Below, piece after piece: positions 1 through 8,241 of a DNA stretch of 43,103 bases. Within the stretch, counting starts at the first letter, position 1, and the number at the start of each line of letters is the position of its first letter. The stretch is taken from NCBI GenBank assembly GCA_910586515.1, contig CAJUGL010000030.1, positions 1 through 43,103 on the forward strand, read 5' to 3'. Under the pieces are notes generated by a model. The model had not been told where the DNA came from. It saw only the letters and a program-made list of their open reading frames with translations, and ran no database searches. The translations under genes were made by a program, and so were the position numbers. Source of the stretch: an uncultured Acetatifactor sp. (GTDB lineage: Bacteria > Bacillota > Clostridia > Lachnospirales > Lachnospiraceae).

Positions 1-62
1 ATGATTCTATAAAAAGGAGCTTTCTTCTGTCCCATTCTTCTCAATCTGATCTTTACTGCCAT
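1..62 (-). CDS. rpsP: 30S ribosomal protein S16, N-terminal part only
   Basis: The gene runs off the left edge; only the first 20 codons are in the window. They read MAVKIRLRRMGQKKAPFYRI, the conserved N-terminus of bacterial ribosomal protein S16, a small-subunit assembly protein. The start is an ATG (complement of 60-62), preceded on the minus strand by AGAAAGAGG as ribosome binding site. It lies about 150 nt downstream of ffh in the same direction, the usual ylxM-ffh-rpsP order in Firmicutes, so co-transcription is likely. The fragment is short, but its identity is secure. Confidence 0.94.
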   Translation of the reverse strand, partial: MAVKIRLRRMGQKKAPFYRI

Positions 63-209
63 TTTTTACCTCTTTCTGCCGCTCCTGCGGCTCTTCGTCT
101 GTTTTTATTTTGTAATCCGTTCGGAAGCGCCTGCGCTCCCGGACAATATTTTATGAAAAGGAATCCGCAGACCCTGCCCGCGTTCCCTAATCATCTTCCG
201 TCCCGGCTG

Positions 210-1577
210 TCAGAAAGGAAATCTGCCGCCTCCCTTTCCGGGAAAACCGCCCAGCATTCCCCGGCCTTTTCTTCCTCCGCCAAACTGCTTCATCATTTTC
301 TGGCTCTGCTCAAACTGCTTGATAAAGCGGTTCACCACGGCGATGTCCACTCCTGCCCCCCTGGCTATCCTGTGCTTTCTCTTGGGGTTCAGCAGCTTCG
401 GATTCCTGCGCTCCTCCTTTGTCATGGAGAGAACAATGGCTTCCATGCGCTTCAGCTGTTTCTCATCCACCATGGACTCCAGGTCCGCGCCCTTCATTCC
501 CAAACCGGGAAGCATGCTCAGTATACTGGCCAGACCGCCCATATTGCGCATCTGTTTCATGCTCTCCAGGTAGTCCTCAAAGTCGAACTTACCCTTCTTC
601 ATGCGGCCCGCCATCTCCCGGCCTTTTTCTTCATCTATATCAATACTCTCCTGGGCCTTCTCAATCAGGGAAAGCACATCCCCCATTCCCAGAATCCTGT
701 TTGCCATGCGGTCCGGATAAAACTGCTCCATATCGGACAGCTTCTCCCCCATGCTCACATACAAAATAGGCTTGCCTGTCACCGCTTTGACGGAAAGGGC
801 CGCTCCGCCTCTGGTATCGCCGTCCATCTTGGACAGAACCACCCCGTCTATGCCTACCTTGTCGTCGAATTCCTTGGCCACATTCACCGCGTCCTGGCCG
901 GTCATTGCATCTACCACCAGCAGGGTCTGATGCACGGTGACTCTCTCCTTTATCTCCATAAGCTCCGTCATCATCTCTTCGTCTATATGAAGACGGCCTG
1001 CCGTATCCAGGATCACCACATTGTGTCCGTTCTTCTCCGCGAACCGGATGGCCTCCTGAGCTATCTCCGGGGGCCTGTGATCCGTACCCATGGAAAACAC
1101 GTCCACTTCCTGCTTCCGGCCGTTGATCTGCAGCTGTTCAATGGCGGCAGGTCTGTAGATGTCGCAGGCCACCAGCAGAGATTTCTTCCCCTTCAGCTTC
1201 AGCTTTCCGGCAATCTTGGCCGTAGCCGTGGTCTTGCCTGCGCCCTGCAGTCCGGCCATCATGACCACGGTGATGGATTTTCCCGGCTGCATGGCAATCT
1301 CCCTGGTCTCGCTTCCCATCAGGGCGATCATCTCTTCGTTCACAATTTTGATGACCATCTGCCCCGGATTCAGGCCGTTCATCACGTCCTGACCGATGGC
1401 CCGCTCCTCTACGGTCTTGATAAACTGCCTCACTACCTTGAAATTGACATCGGCCTCCAACAGAGCCATCTTCACCTCTTTCATGGCGGCCTTAACATCC
1501 GCTTCGGTCAGACGTCCCTTGCTTCTTAAATTTTTGAATATATTCTGCAGCTTATCCGTTAAACTCTCAAATGCCAC
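210..1577 (-). CDS. ffh: Signal recognition particle protein Ffh (SRP54 GTPase)
   Basis: Ffh binds 4.5S/6S SRP RNA and signal peptides emerging from the ribosome, and delivers them to FtsY at the membrane. The 455-residue protein has the full family layout: N domain (about 1-90), G domain with P-loop GLQGAGKTT at 109-117, DTAGR at 191-195 and SKMDGDTRGG at 249-258, then a Met-rich M domain from about 300, ending in a Gly/Lys-rich tail. The start is GTG at 1577, chosen because AAGGAG sits 7 nt upstream and the protein then begins MAFESLTDKL as in relatives. It follows ylxM by 37 nt and precedes rpsP, so it is the middle gene of that operon. Confidence 0.98.
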   Translation of the reverse strand: MAFESLTDKLQNIFKNLRSKGRLTEADVKAAMKEVKMALLEADVNFKVVRQFIKTVEERAIGQDVMNGLNPGQMVIKIVNEEMIALMGSETREIAMQPGKSITVVMMAGLQGAGKTTATAKIAGKLKLKGKKSLLVACDIYRPAAIEQLQINGRKQEVDVFSMGTDHRPPEIAQEAIRFAEKNGHNVVILDTAGRLHIDEEMMTELMEIKERVTVHQTLLVVDAMTGQDAVNVAKEFDDKVGIDGVVLSKMDGDTRGGAALSVKAVTGKPILYVSMGEKLSDMEQFYPDRMANRILGMGDVLSLIEKAQESIDIDEEKGREMAGRMKKGKFDFEDYLESMKQMRNMGGLASILSMLPGLGMKGADLESMVDEKQLKRMEAIVLSMTKEERRNPKLLNPKRKHRIARGAGVDIAVVNRFIKQFEQSQKMMKQFGGGRKGRGMLGGFPGKGGGRFPF

Positions 1578-1614
1578 CTGTGACTCCTTATAGTTTGGTT
1601 TTCCCTCACGCTGT

Positions 1615-2025
1615 TTACCATTGCTCCAGCAGCTCCTGCGAAAGCCTTCTGACTGCCCGCAGCCTCTCCTGCAAATTTACGGCATCTGCCGATTCCGCGC
1701 CCCCGGATCCCGGCTCCCCGGCCCGGTGAGAGAGCGTCCCGCTGTCTTCCGCCGCTTCCCCGGTCAGCCGTCCGATCTCCTCCACGGTCTTTTTCGCCCG
1801 GGAGAACTTTTCCACCAGATGAAGCTTATCCTCATAGCCCCTGAGTATCCTCTCGCAGCGCCTGATCAGATCGTGGACGCCCTGCCTGCTGATTCCCCGC
1901 TCTTCGGCAATCTCCCCCAGAGACATATCACGGTACAGCGCGTCTTCATAGACGCTGCGCTGATGCTCCGTCAGCAGCTCTCCGTAAAAATCATAAAGCA
2001 TTGTCTGTTCATAGATTTTGTCCAT
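1615..2025 (-). CDS. ylxM: YlxM-family DNA-binding/SRP-associated protein
   Basis: YlxM (p13) is a small sigma-70-region-4-like helix-turn-helix protein encoded just upstream of ffh in Firmicutes, where it is thought to act with the SRP pathway. The conserved core is present: KIYEQTMLYDFYGELLTEHQ near the N-terminus, then an HTH reading SLGEIAEERGISRQGVHDLI. The C-terminal 50 residues are low-complexity (Glu/Ser/Gly) and poorly conserved, making it somewhat longer than usual. I start it at the ATG at 2025 (MDKIYEQ) rather than an in-frame TTG at 2037, because the promoter at 2046-2074 predicts transcription starting near 2039. The leader is then only about 14 nt and no strong ribosome binding site is visible. 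Confidence 0.93.
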   Translation of the reverse strand: MDKIYEQTMLYDFYGELLTEHQRSVYEDALYRDMSLGEIAEERGISRQGVHDLIRRCERILRGYEDKLHLVEKFSRAKKTVEEIGRLTGEAAEDSGTLSHRAGEPGSGGAESADAVNLQERLRAVRRLSQELLEQW

Positions 2026-2045
2026 AATATTTACCAACCGTGAGT

Positions 2046-2074
2046 ATATTACTACAAAAAGCCCGGACTGTCAA
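2046..2074 (-). promoter_or_regulatory. Promoter of ylxM-ffh operon
   Basis: On the minus strand there is a consensus -35 TTGACA (2069-2074), a 17-nt spacer and -10 TAATAT (2046-2051). This is a vegetative sigma-A type promoter. The predicted start point (about 2039) lies very close to the ylxM start codon. Confidence 0.8.
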
Positions 2075-2161
2075 GTAAAAATTCTTGTCGAACTGACGTT
2101 CCTCTTTTTTGTGCTTTCCCATGTTTATAATAACTGTTTGAATACGACTCTCCCCCCCTGC

Positions 2162-3094
2162 TCAAATCAACTTGAGAAATTCACTGGCCGATTTCGTCAG
2201 ATACCGGTTCCTCTTATAATAGAAATTCACGTTCCGAACGGCGTCTCTGTACCCCAGCTTATAATAAGTCAGACCGCTGTCATCCAACATATGGCGCAGC
2301 AGAACGTCGCCGTTAAAGGAAATGCCCATGCCGTATCTGGAGAGATTATACGCCGTAATCTGCTGCTCCAGCTCCAGCCTGACCCTGGGCAGAAAATGTC
2401 CGCTCTCCCGGAATATCCGATCCGCCCGAATTCGAGTGTCATTGCCGCTCTTTAACAGCAGAAACGCCTCCTCCCGAAAGGCTTCCAGAGGCACCGGACG
2501 GACCCCCGGCTCCAGATGACGGCCGGCCTTTACATCGGAGAGCGTAAGGGCATAATCCTCCACTTCCCGGTTGGCCGCAAAATGACTGGGAACCACCAAC
2601 AGCAGATGCTCCTGGCATAAAAACGTCTTCTCGTATACAGCCGGGTCCATGGTCTGATTGTCAATGAGCAGATCCAGAATTCCCGCGAACAGCTTCTCCT
2701 CCAGCTCGGCGGTGGAAGCCTCGATCAGATTGACACGGACCAGAGGGAAATTCTCCGTAAACCGTGAAAGCAGAGGCGGCAGAACGTAAGAGGCAAACAG
2801 GTTCGTCCCTCCTATAGTGATTCTCCCGCTTTTGAGATTCTGCATATCATTGACATAATTGCGGAATCCGTTCTCCACTTCCAGAATTCGCTCCACGGAA
2901 CGAATGTATTCCTCTCCGGGAGCAGTCAGCTGTATGGGATTAGAGCTGCGGTCAAAAACAGGAAAACCTATCCGGCTCTCCACCTTTTTCACTGCAGCGC
3001 TGAGAGACGGCTGACTGATATACAAATTCCTGGCAGCCTTGGAAAAGCTCATTTCCTTGTAAACTTCATATATATAGTACATCCCCTGGAACAT
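2162..3094 (-). CDS. LysR-family transcriptional regulator
   Basis: LysR-type regulators bind DNA as tetramers and respond to a small effector. The N-terminal winged HTH is clear (YEVYKEMSFSKAARNLYISQ, then PSLSAAVKKVESRIGFPVFDR), followed by a linker helix and a two-lobe effector-binding domain from about residue 85. I choose the ATG at 3094 (MFQGMYY), which is preceded by AAAGGCGGGGAG, over the in-frame ATG at 3118, which lacks a ribosome binding site. The gene is divergent from aspartase and the malic enzyme, with palindromes in between, so regulation of those genes is a reasonable inference. The effector is unknown; a C4-dicarboxylate or amino acid would fit the context. Confidence 0.93.
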   Translation of the reverse strand: MFQGMYYIYEVYKEMSFSKAARNLYISQPSLSAAVKKVESRIGFPVFDRSSNPIQLTAPGEEYIRSVERILEVENGFRNYVNDMQNLKSGRITIGGTNLFASYVLPPLLSRFTENFPLVRVNLIEASTAELEEKLFAGILDLLIDNQTMDPAVYEKTFLCQEHLLLVVPSHFAANREVEDYALTLSDVKAGRHLEPGVRPVPLEAFREEAFLLLKSGNDTRIRADRIFRESGHFLPRVRLELEQQITAYNLSRYGMGISFNGDVLLRHMLDDSGLTYYKLGYRDAVRNVNFYYKRNRYLTKSASEFLKLI

Positions 3095-3129
3095 GCTCTC
3101 CCCGCCTTTCCCGTTCATAGCCCACAGTC

Positions 3130-3150
3130 TATAAGAAGTATATTCTTATA
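3130..3150. promoter_or_regulatory. Perfect palindrome, probable LysR operator
   Basis: TATAAGAA-GTATA-TTCTTATA is a perfect 8-bp inverted repeat with a 5-bp spacer, in the region between the divergent LysR gene and aspA. Position and AT-rich dyad structure fit a LysR-type recognition site; binding is inferred. Confidence 0.6.
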
Positions 3151-3166
3151 AATATTTGAAAATATT
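3151..3166. promoter_or_regulatory. Second palindrome overlapping the aspA -35
   Basis: AATATTT-GA-AAATATT is a perfect 7-bp inverted repeat starting directly after the first palindrome and covering the aspA -35 hexamer. The pair resembles the recognition-plus-activation site arrangement used by LysR regulators. Confidence 0.5.
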
Positions 3167-3184
3167 GTAGCGCGGATATATAGT
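3156..3184 (+). promoter_or_regulatory. Promoter of aspA-malic enzyme operon
   Basis: -35 TTGAAA (3156-3161), 17-nt spacer, -10 TATAGT (3179-3184). The predicted transcript has a leader of about 90 nt that contains a tandem 13-bp duplication. Confidence 0.7.
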
Positions 3185-3199
3185 TAAGTCAAGTCAAAG

Positions 3200-3225
3200 A
3201 AAAAGACATAAGAAAAAGACATAAG
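3200..3225 (+). repeat. Tandem 13-bp duplication in aspA leader
   Basis: AAAAAGACATAAG occurs twice in direct tandem, without mismatch, in the predicted 5' leader of aspA. It may be a recent slippage duplication; a role is not evident. Confidence 0.75.
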
Positions 3226-3281
3226 AAGAAACACATACTTTACCATTATTATTACTTATTTAAAAGAAACGGAGATAAGAC

Positions 3282-4715
3282 ATGAACGAAGCGGAAAAAA
3301 AGTACCGGATTGAACATGACTCCATCGGGGAGAAGGAGGTTCCTGAGGACGCTTACTACGGCGTGCAGACTTTACGGGCCTACGAAAATTTTTACATCAC
3401 GGGACTGAAGATGCACAAAGAGCTGATCAACAGCGTGGCCCAGATCAAAAAGGCCGCAGCCATTACCAACTTCGAAGTCGGCGAGATGGAGAAGAAACGC
3501 GCCGATGCCATCGTGAAGGCCTGCGACGAGATCATCGCCGGCAAGCTCCACGATCAGTTTATCGTGGACCCCATCCAGGGCGGCGCCGGCACATCCCTGA
3601 ATATGAACGCCAACGAGGTGATTGCCAACCGGGCCATTGAAATTCTCGGCGGAAAGAAAGGCGACTACACCATCGTCAACCCTAATGACCATGTCAATTT
3701 CGGCCAGTCTACCAACGATGTGTTCCCTTCCTGCGGTAAGATGGCCGCCCTTAAACTGATCACAGATGCCCAGGAACAGCTCACCCGCCTGGAAGAGGCG
3801 CTGCTGAAAAAGTCCGAGGAATTCGATTCCGTTATCAAGATGGGAAGGACACAGCTTCAGGATGCGGTTCCTATCCGCCTTGGCCAGGAATTCCACGCTT
3901 ATGCCTCAGCCATCAGCCGTGACATCCGCCGCTTCGACAATGCCAAGGACGAGATCAAGAGCCTGAATCTGGGCGGCACGGCCATCGGCACCGGTCTCAA
4001 CGCGGATGTTCAATATTACCGGAGAGTGGTAAAAAATATGTCCATCCTCACCGGACAGGACCTGGTACAGTCCTATGATCTTATCGACGCTACCCAGAAC
4101 CTGGACAACTATGCCTCCGTATCCGGAATCGTGAAAAACTGCGCGGTAAATCTCTCCAAGATGTCCAACGACCTGCGGCTCATGTCCTCCGGTCCCAGGA
4201 CAGGTCTGGGCGAAATCAATCTGCCTGCGAAGCAGAACGGTTCTTCCATTATGCCCGGCAAGATCAACCCCGTCATTCCGGAAGTCGTCAACCAGGTTGC
4301 CTTCAATATCATCGGAAACGACGTCACCATCACCATGGCCGCCGAAGCCGGACAGCTGGAGCTGAACGCATTTGAACCCATTATCTTCTATAAGCTCTTC
4401 CAGTCCATTGAGACGCTGACCTTCGCGGTAAAGACTCTGGTGGACAACTGTATCGTGGGCATCACGGCCAACGAAGAACACTGCCGCCGGATGGTGGAAA
4501 ACAGCATCGGAATCATTACCGCCATCTGTCCTTACGTGGGTTACGAAACCGCTGCGGAAGTTGCCAAGGAAGCCCTGAATACAAACCAGTCCGTGAGAAA
4601 GCTGATCCTGGAGAAGGGCCTTATGGACGAGCAGCAGCTGAATACGGTGCTGGATCCCTACCATATGACGGAACCCGGCATCCCGGGCAAGAATCCCATG
4701 GATATACTGAAATAA
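3282..4715 (+). CDS. aspA: Aspartate ammonia-lyase (aspartase)
   Basis: Catalyses reversible deamination of L-aspartate to fumarate and ammonia in the cytoplasm. At 477 residues it has the normal family length. Motifs of the aspartase/fumarase superfamily are intact: IEHDSIGEKEVPEDAYYGVQ near the N-terminus, NFGQSTNDVFPS at 139-150, and the signature GSSIMPGKINP at 320-330, which carries the catalytic serine loop. The phrases TLRAYENF and GITANEEHCRRMVENSIG point to aspartase rather than class II fumarase, which is the main alternative. The ATG at 3282 follows a GGAG. The malic enzyme follows after 42 nt, so aspartate could be routed through fumarate and malate to pyruvate if a fumarase is encoded elsewhere. 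Confidence 0.95.
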   Translation: MNEAEKKYRIEHDSIGEKEVPEDAYYGVQTLRAYENFYITGLKMHKELINSVAQIKKAAAITNFEVGEMEKKRADAIVKACDEIIAGKLHDQFIVDPIQGGAGTSLNMNANEVIANRAIEILGGKKGDYTIVNPNDHVNFGQSTNDVFPSCGKMAALKLITDAQEQLTRLEEALLKKSEEFDSVIKMGRTQLQDAVPIRLGQEFHAYASAISRDIRRFDNAKDEIKSLNLGGTAIGTGLNADVQYYRRVVKNMSILTGQDLVQSYDLIDATQNLDNYASVSGIVKNCAVNLSKMSNDLRLMSSGPRTGLGEINLPAKQNGSSIMPGKINPVIPEVVNQVAFNIIGNDVTITMAAEAGQLELNAFEPIIFYKLFQSIETLTFAVKTLVDNCIVGITANEEHCRRMVENSIGIITAICPYVGYETAAEVAKEALNTNQSVRKLILEKGLMDEQQLNTVLDPYHMTEPGIPGKNPMDILK

Positions 4716-4757
4716 ACATACACATTAACACGAAATAACAGAAAGAAGGTAAACAGC

Positions 4758-5933
4758 ATGAATTATTATGAAGAAGCCCTGAAACTCCACGAAGAATGCA
4801 AGGGTAAAGTGGCAGTGAGCAGCAAGGTAAAACTGGAAAGCCGGGACGATCTGAGCGTCGCTTACACTCCCGGAGTCGCAGAGCCCTGCCGTGAAATCGC
4901 AAAGGACAAGAAAAATGTCTTCAAGTATACGGCCAAGAGCAATCTGGTGGCCGTGGTATCCGACGGAACCGCAGTGCTGGGCCTGGGAGATATCGGTCCG
5001 GAGGCTGCCATTCCCGTGATGGAGGGAAAATCCGTTCTCTTCAAACAGTTCGGCGATGTGGACGCATTCCCCATCTGCCTGGACACAAAAGATCCGGAAG
5101 AGATCATCAAAGCCGTCAAGCAGCTGGCTCCCGTATTCGGCGGCATCAATCTGGAAGATATCGCCGCGCCCAAATGCTTTGACATCGAACGCCGCCTGGA
5201 AGAAGAGCTGGATATTCCGGTATTCCATGACGATCAGCACGGCACTGCCATCGTAGTCACCGCCGCATTGCTGAACGCGCTGAAAGTCGTAAACAAGGAC
5301 ATCGGTGAGATTCGGGTAGTATTAAACGGCCCCGGTTCCGCAGGAACCGCCATCATCAAAATGATGCTGACCGCCGGCGTAAAGCACATCATTGCCTGCG
5401 ACACAAAGGGAATTCTCTATAAGGACAGGCCTGCAGGCATCACCGGACATAAGAAAATGCTCTGCGAAATTACTAACCTGGAAGACAGAAGAGGCGGCCT
5501 GGCCGACGCTCTGGTGGGCGCCGACGTATTCATCGGCGTCTCTGTGGCAGGCGTTCTGACACCGGAAATGATCGGAACCATGAACGCCGATCCCATTGTG
5601 TTCGCCATGGCTAACCCCGTTCCCGAGATCATGTACGACGAGGCCATGGAGGCAGGCGTAAAGGTAATGGGTACCGGACGCTCCGACTTCCCCAACCAGA
5701 TCAACAATGTGCTGGCCTTCCCCGGAATTTTCCGCGGAGCCCTGGATGCGGGTGCCAGAGATATCAACGATACCATGAAACTCGCAGCCGCCAAGGCCAT
5801 CGCAGGCCTGGTGGAACCCGAAAAACTGTGCGCCGAGTATATCATTCCTTCCGCGCTTGACCCCAGAGTGGCTAAGCGTGTGGCAGAATGCGTAGCGGAA
5901 GCCGCTGTGACATCCGGAGCCGTAAGAAAATAG
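4758..5933 (+). CDS. Malic enzyme (oxaloacetate-decarboxylating malate dehydrogenase)
   Basis: Converts malate to pyruvate and CO2 with reduction of NAD(P)+. The 391-residue protein is the short bacterial type without a phosphotransacetylase extension. Visible residues include YTPGVAEP (Tyr36, catalytic acid), the MEGKSVLFK lysine (Lys91, general base), metal ligands around NLED (131-134) and HDDQHGTA (157-164), and the dinucleotide-binding GPGSAG (191-196). The ATG follows AGAAGG. It shares the aspA transcript and ends at a strong terminator. NADP versus NAD preference cannot be told from motifs alone. C4-dicarboxylate or aspartate catabolism feeding pyruvate is the likely role. Confidence 0.95.
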   Translation: MNYYEEALKLHEECKGKVAVSSKVKLESRDDLSVAYTPGVAEPCREIAKDKKNVFKYTAKSNLVAVVSDGTAVLGLGDIGPEAAIPVMEGKSVLFKQFGDVDAFPICLDTKDPEEIIKAVKQLAPVFGGINLEDIAAPKCFDIERRLEEELDIPVFHDDQHGTAIVVTAALLNALKVVNKDIGEIRVVLNGPGSAGTAIIKMMLTAGVKHIIACDTKGILYKDRPAGITGHKKMLCEITNLEDRRGGLADALVGADVFIGVSVAGVLTPEMIGTMNADPIVFAMANPVPEIMYDEAMEAGVKVMGTGRSDFPNQINNVLAFPGIFRGALDAGARDINDTMKLAAAKAIAGLVEPEKLCAEYIIPSALDPRVAKRVAECVAEAAVTSGAVRK

Positions 5934-5947
5934 CCTTGATCAGAAAA

Positions 5948-5993
5948 GCTGCCGCTTCATTGATTATCCGATCATGATGCGGCAGCCTTTTTT
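5948..5993 (+). terminator. Intrinsic terminator after malic enzyme
   Basis: GCTGCCGC (5948-5955) pairs with GCGGCAGC (5979-5986), followed by a T6 run. On the minus strand the same stem is followed by TTTT, so it may also end the histidine kinase transcript, which converges from the right. Confidence 0.85.
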
Positions 5994-6006
5994 ACACATT
6001 GAATCA

Positions 6007-6026
6007 TGGCAGCAGTTCGCACAGCC
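6007..6026. repeat. 20-bp repeat copy 1, downstream of histidine kinase
   Basis: GCAGCAGTTCGCACAGCCCC lies just 3' of the minus-strand kinase stop. A copy with one mismatch (T to C) lies just 3' of tig at about 22503. Both are in the same orientation relative to the upstream gene. Confidence 0.6.
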
Positions 6027-6042
6027 CCTGTCTGCCGGGTAT

Positions 6043-8154
6043 TCACTTCACCGCCGAAGCGTCGATAACAGGAAAACGCAGCGTCACCTTAAACAGATCC
6101 CCGTCGACTACCACTTCCATCCTGCCGTTCTGCAGCTCCACCAGGCTTTTGGCAATGGAAAGCCCCAGTCCGTTCCCTTCCATATGGCGGGATTTGTCTC
6201 CTCTCACAAATCGTTCCTCCAGGTCTTCCGCCGAGATATCCAGAGTAAATTTGGACATATTCCGAAAAATAATCAGAACCCATCCCTCTTTTTCCTCCAG
6301 GGTGAGGTAGACACGGGAATTTTCCTGCGCGTATTTACATATATTATTCAGCAGATTATCAAACACTCTCCAGAGATGCCTTCCGTCGGCCATAACCTGC
6401 ACCGTCCGTTCAGGCTGACGAACAATCAGCGCCAATTCTTTCTCTTCCATTCGCTGTTGGTACTCCCCTGCAGCCTGGGTAAGCAGTACGCCCACCTCGC
6501 AGGGTTCCGGATTTACATCCAGATTGCCCGTCGTCGCCTTGGATGCCTCCATCAAATCCTCCAGCAGCTTTTTAAGCTTTCTGGACTGACGCAGCAACAC
6601 CTCCGCATACTCGGCTATCCTGGCATTCTCCTCTCTCCGGCTTCCCTCCCCGTCCTCCGTCTCTGCCAGAGAACTTTCTTCCGCGCTTCTTCCCTCCGCC
6701 GGAACGATATCCTCCGCTCCTGCCGCCTCCTGATAAATCAAATCCGCATAATTGATGATAGAAGTCAGCGGCGTCTTCAGATCATGGGACACATTGGAAA
6801 TCAGCTCTGTCTTTAAATGTTCGCTCTTTATGCGCTCCGCCACGGCCTTGGCGATTCCCTGCCCCAGGCTGTTGAGATTTTCCCCGTGCTCCCTGAAATC
6901 TCCAAACATCCCGGATGTGTCCACAAGATAATCCTCCTGTCCCTCCGCCAGCGCTCTGCTGGCCTTCAGCAGCCTCCTGCACACCAACGCAATATACATC
7001 ACCGCCGCCAGGAATACAGCTTTTTCCAGCAGCCACAGCCGCACCCCCGTCCTTGACCGCACAAAGTATCCCACCCAAATAAACTCCACAATAAAGATTC
7101 CAAAATACCCTGTCAGGGTCAGCATAATCAGAGGAATACCTCTCACCAGCCGCAATACGCCTCTGCAGAACAGACGCCCCCCTTTCCACAGTCCCTTAAA
7201 CGCCAGGCTGACCAGCGTATGCCTCCAGAACTCACCCTGTTTCATCTGCAGGGCAAATTCCATGCAGTACAAAGTAATCCACACCGCCATGACTGCACAG
7301 CCGGCCGGCAGCAAAACCGCTATCCCGAAACCCTCCGTCCTGGATGCCGCCGTAAGCAGCAACACGAAAAAGCATGCCCCTACGGCTGCGAAAATAAACG
7401 TCAGCACATCCAGATGAAGGCCTGTCAGCACACTGGGAACTATCTCCTCCCGCCCCTTTCGCCTGCCGGCCGCGCACATCAGGAAGACAAAACACACGGC
7501 GCACAGCAGAACTTCCGCGCAGACCATCCCGATCAGCGAATAGCGAAGCCCGTAAAGTTTCCGGGTCAGCAGAGCTGTCTTTTGAAAATCGTCGTTCTCC
7601 GGAAATTCGGAATTAAAATATACCCTGTACAGATATAGTACATCCGGCTTCAAAATATGGTTGTTCAGAGACACGGTCTTCTTCATGTCGCCAAAGGAAT
7701 AATAACTGTCATACTTCAATTTCGTATCGTATTCTCTCTCTGTGCCCCAGAGCAGATTCTCATGGTTCCGATTATCCACCCAGATCAGATCTATATCCAT
7801 ATTGCTGTCTCTGCACAATTCTGCCGCAGCTTCCACATTTCCCATGCTCAGATTATACTTCACCTCATAGAGGTTTCCTATGCTGCATGCCTTCAGCTCA
7901 TCCAAAAGCACCGAGTCCAGTTCCCGGACATAGGCACCTCTGTCTCCCATATACAGGCAGAGAATTCCGGACATGGCGCCAATCATACAGGATATAGCCA
8001 GCACAAAAAATACCGTAATCTTTACCGCCAGAGAACCTCGCAGGCAATACGGCGTTTTCCTCCGCCTGTTCTTCCTGCCCCTCTCCGCCGCTGCCTCTTC
8101 CTGTTCATCAACGCTTCCCCACAAAAAATCATCTTCCCTTTCCCTCTCTTTCAT
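6043..8154 (-). CDS. Membrane sensor histidine kinase
   Basis: The 703-residue sensor kinase pairs with the response regulator encoded just upstream. Layout: cytoplasmic N-terminus rich in charged residues; TM1 at about 45-70; extracytoplasmic sensor domain (about 70-200); then a run of hydrophobic helices (about 205-228, 248-270, 277-300, 340-362, 375-393); a short linker; HisKA with phospho-acceptor His457 in SNVSHDLKTPLTS; and HATPase with N-box NNICKYA (603-609) and G2 box GNGLGLSIAKS (660-670). The usual DxGxG motif is not obvious. A Glu/Ser/Ala-rich insert of about 35 residues (478-513) splits the two dimerisation helices. AGGAGGAGAGA precedes the ATG. The stimulus is unknown. Confidence 0.93.
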   Translation of the reverse strand: MKEREREDDFLWGSVDEQEEAAAERGRKNRRRKTPYCLRGSLAVKITVFFVLAISCMIGAMSGILCLYMGDRGAYVRELDSVLLDELKACSIGNLYEVKYNLSMGNVEAAAELCRDSNMDIDLIWVDNRNHENLLWGTEREYDTKLKYDSYYSFGDMKKTVSLNNHILKPDVLYLYRVYFNSEFPENDDFQKTALLTRKLYGLRYSLIGMVCAEVLLCAVCFVFLMCAAGRRKGREEIVPSVLTGLHLDVLTFIFAAVGACFFVLLLTAASRTEGFGIAVLLPAGCAVMAVWITLYCMEFALQMKQGEFWRHTLVSLAFKGLWKGGRLFCRGVLRLVRGIPLIMLTLTGYFGIFIVEFIWVGYFVRSRTGVRLWLLEKAVFLAAVMYIALVCRRLLKASRALAEGQEDYLVDTSGMFGDFREHGENLNSLGQGIAKAVAERIKSEHLKTELISNVSHDLKTPLTSIINYADLIYQEAAGAEDIVPAEGRSAEESSLAETEDGEGSRREENARIAEYAEVLLRQSRKLKKLLEDLMEASKATTGNLDVNPEPCEVGVLLTQAAGEYQQRMEEKELALIVRQPERTVQVMADGRHLWRVFDNLLNNICKYAQENSRVYLTLEEKEGWVLIIFRNMSKFTLDISAEDLEERFVRGDKSRHMEGNGLGLSIAKSLVELQNGRMEVVVDGDLFKVTLRFPVIDASAVK

Positions 8155-8241
8155 TCTCTCCTCCTCTTCTCCTCAATCCGACAGTCTAAACCGCAAATCC
8201 CCCTTATACTCGTAAGTCTAAAAATCTCCGTTCCGCCGTCT

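Noticed and set aside
153..1529. Long open frame (458 codons) on the plus strand
   Set aside because: It is antisense to ffh, whose motifs are complete; the translation is His/Leu/Gln-rich and resembles no protein.
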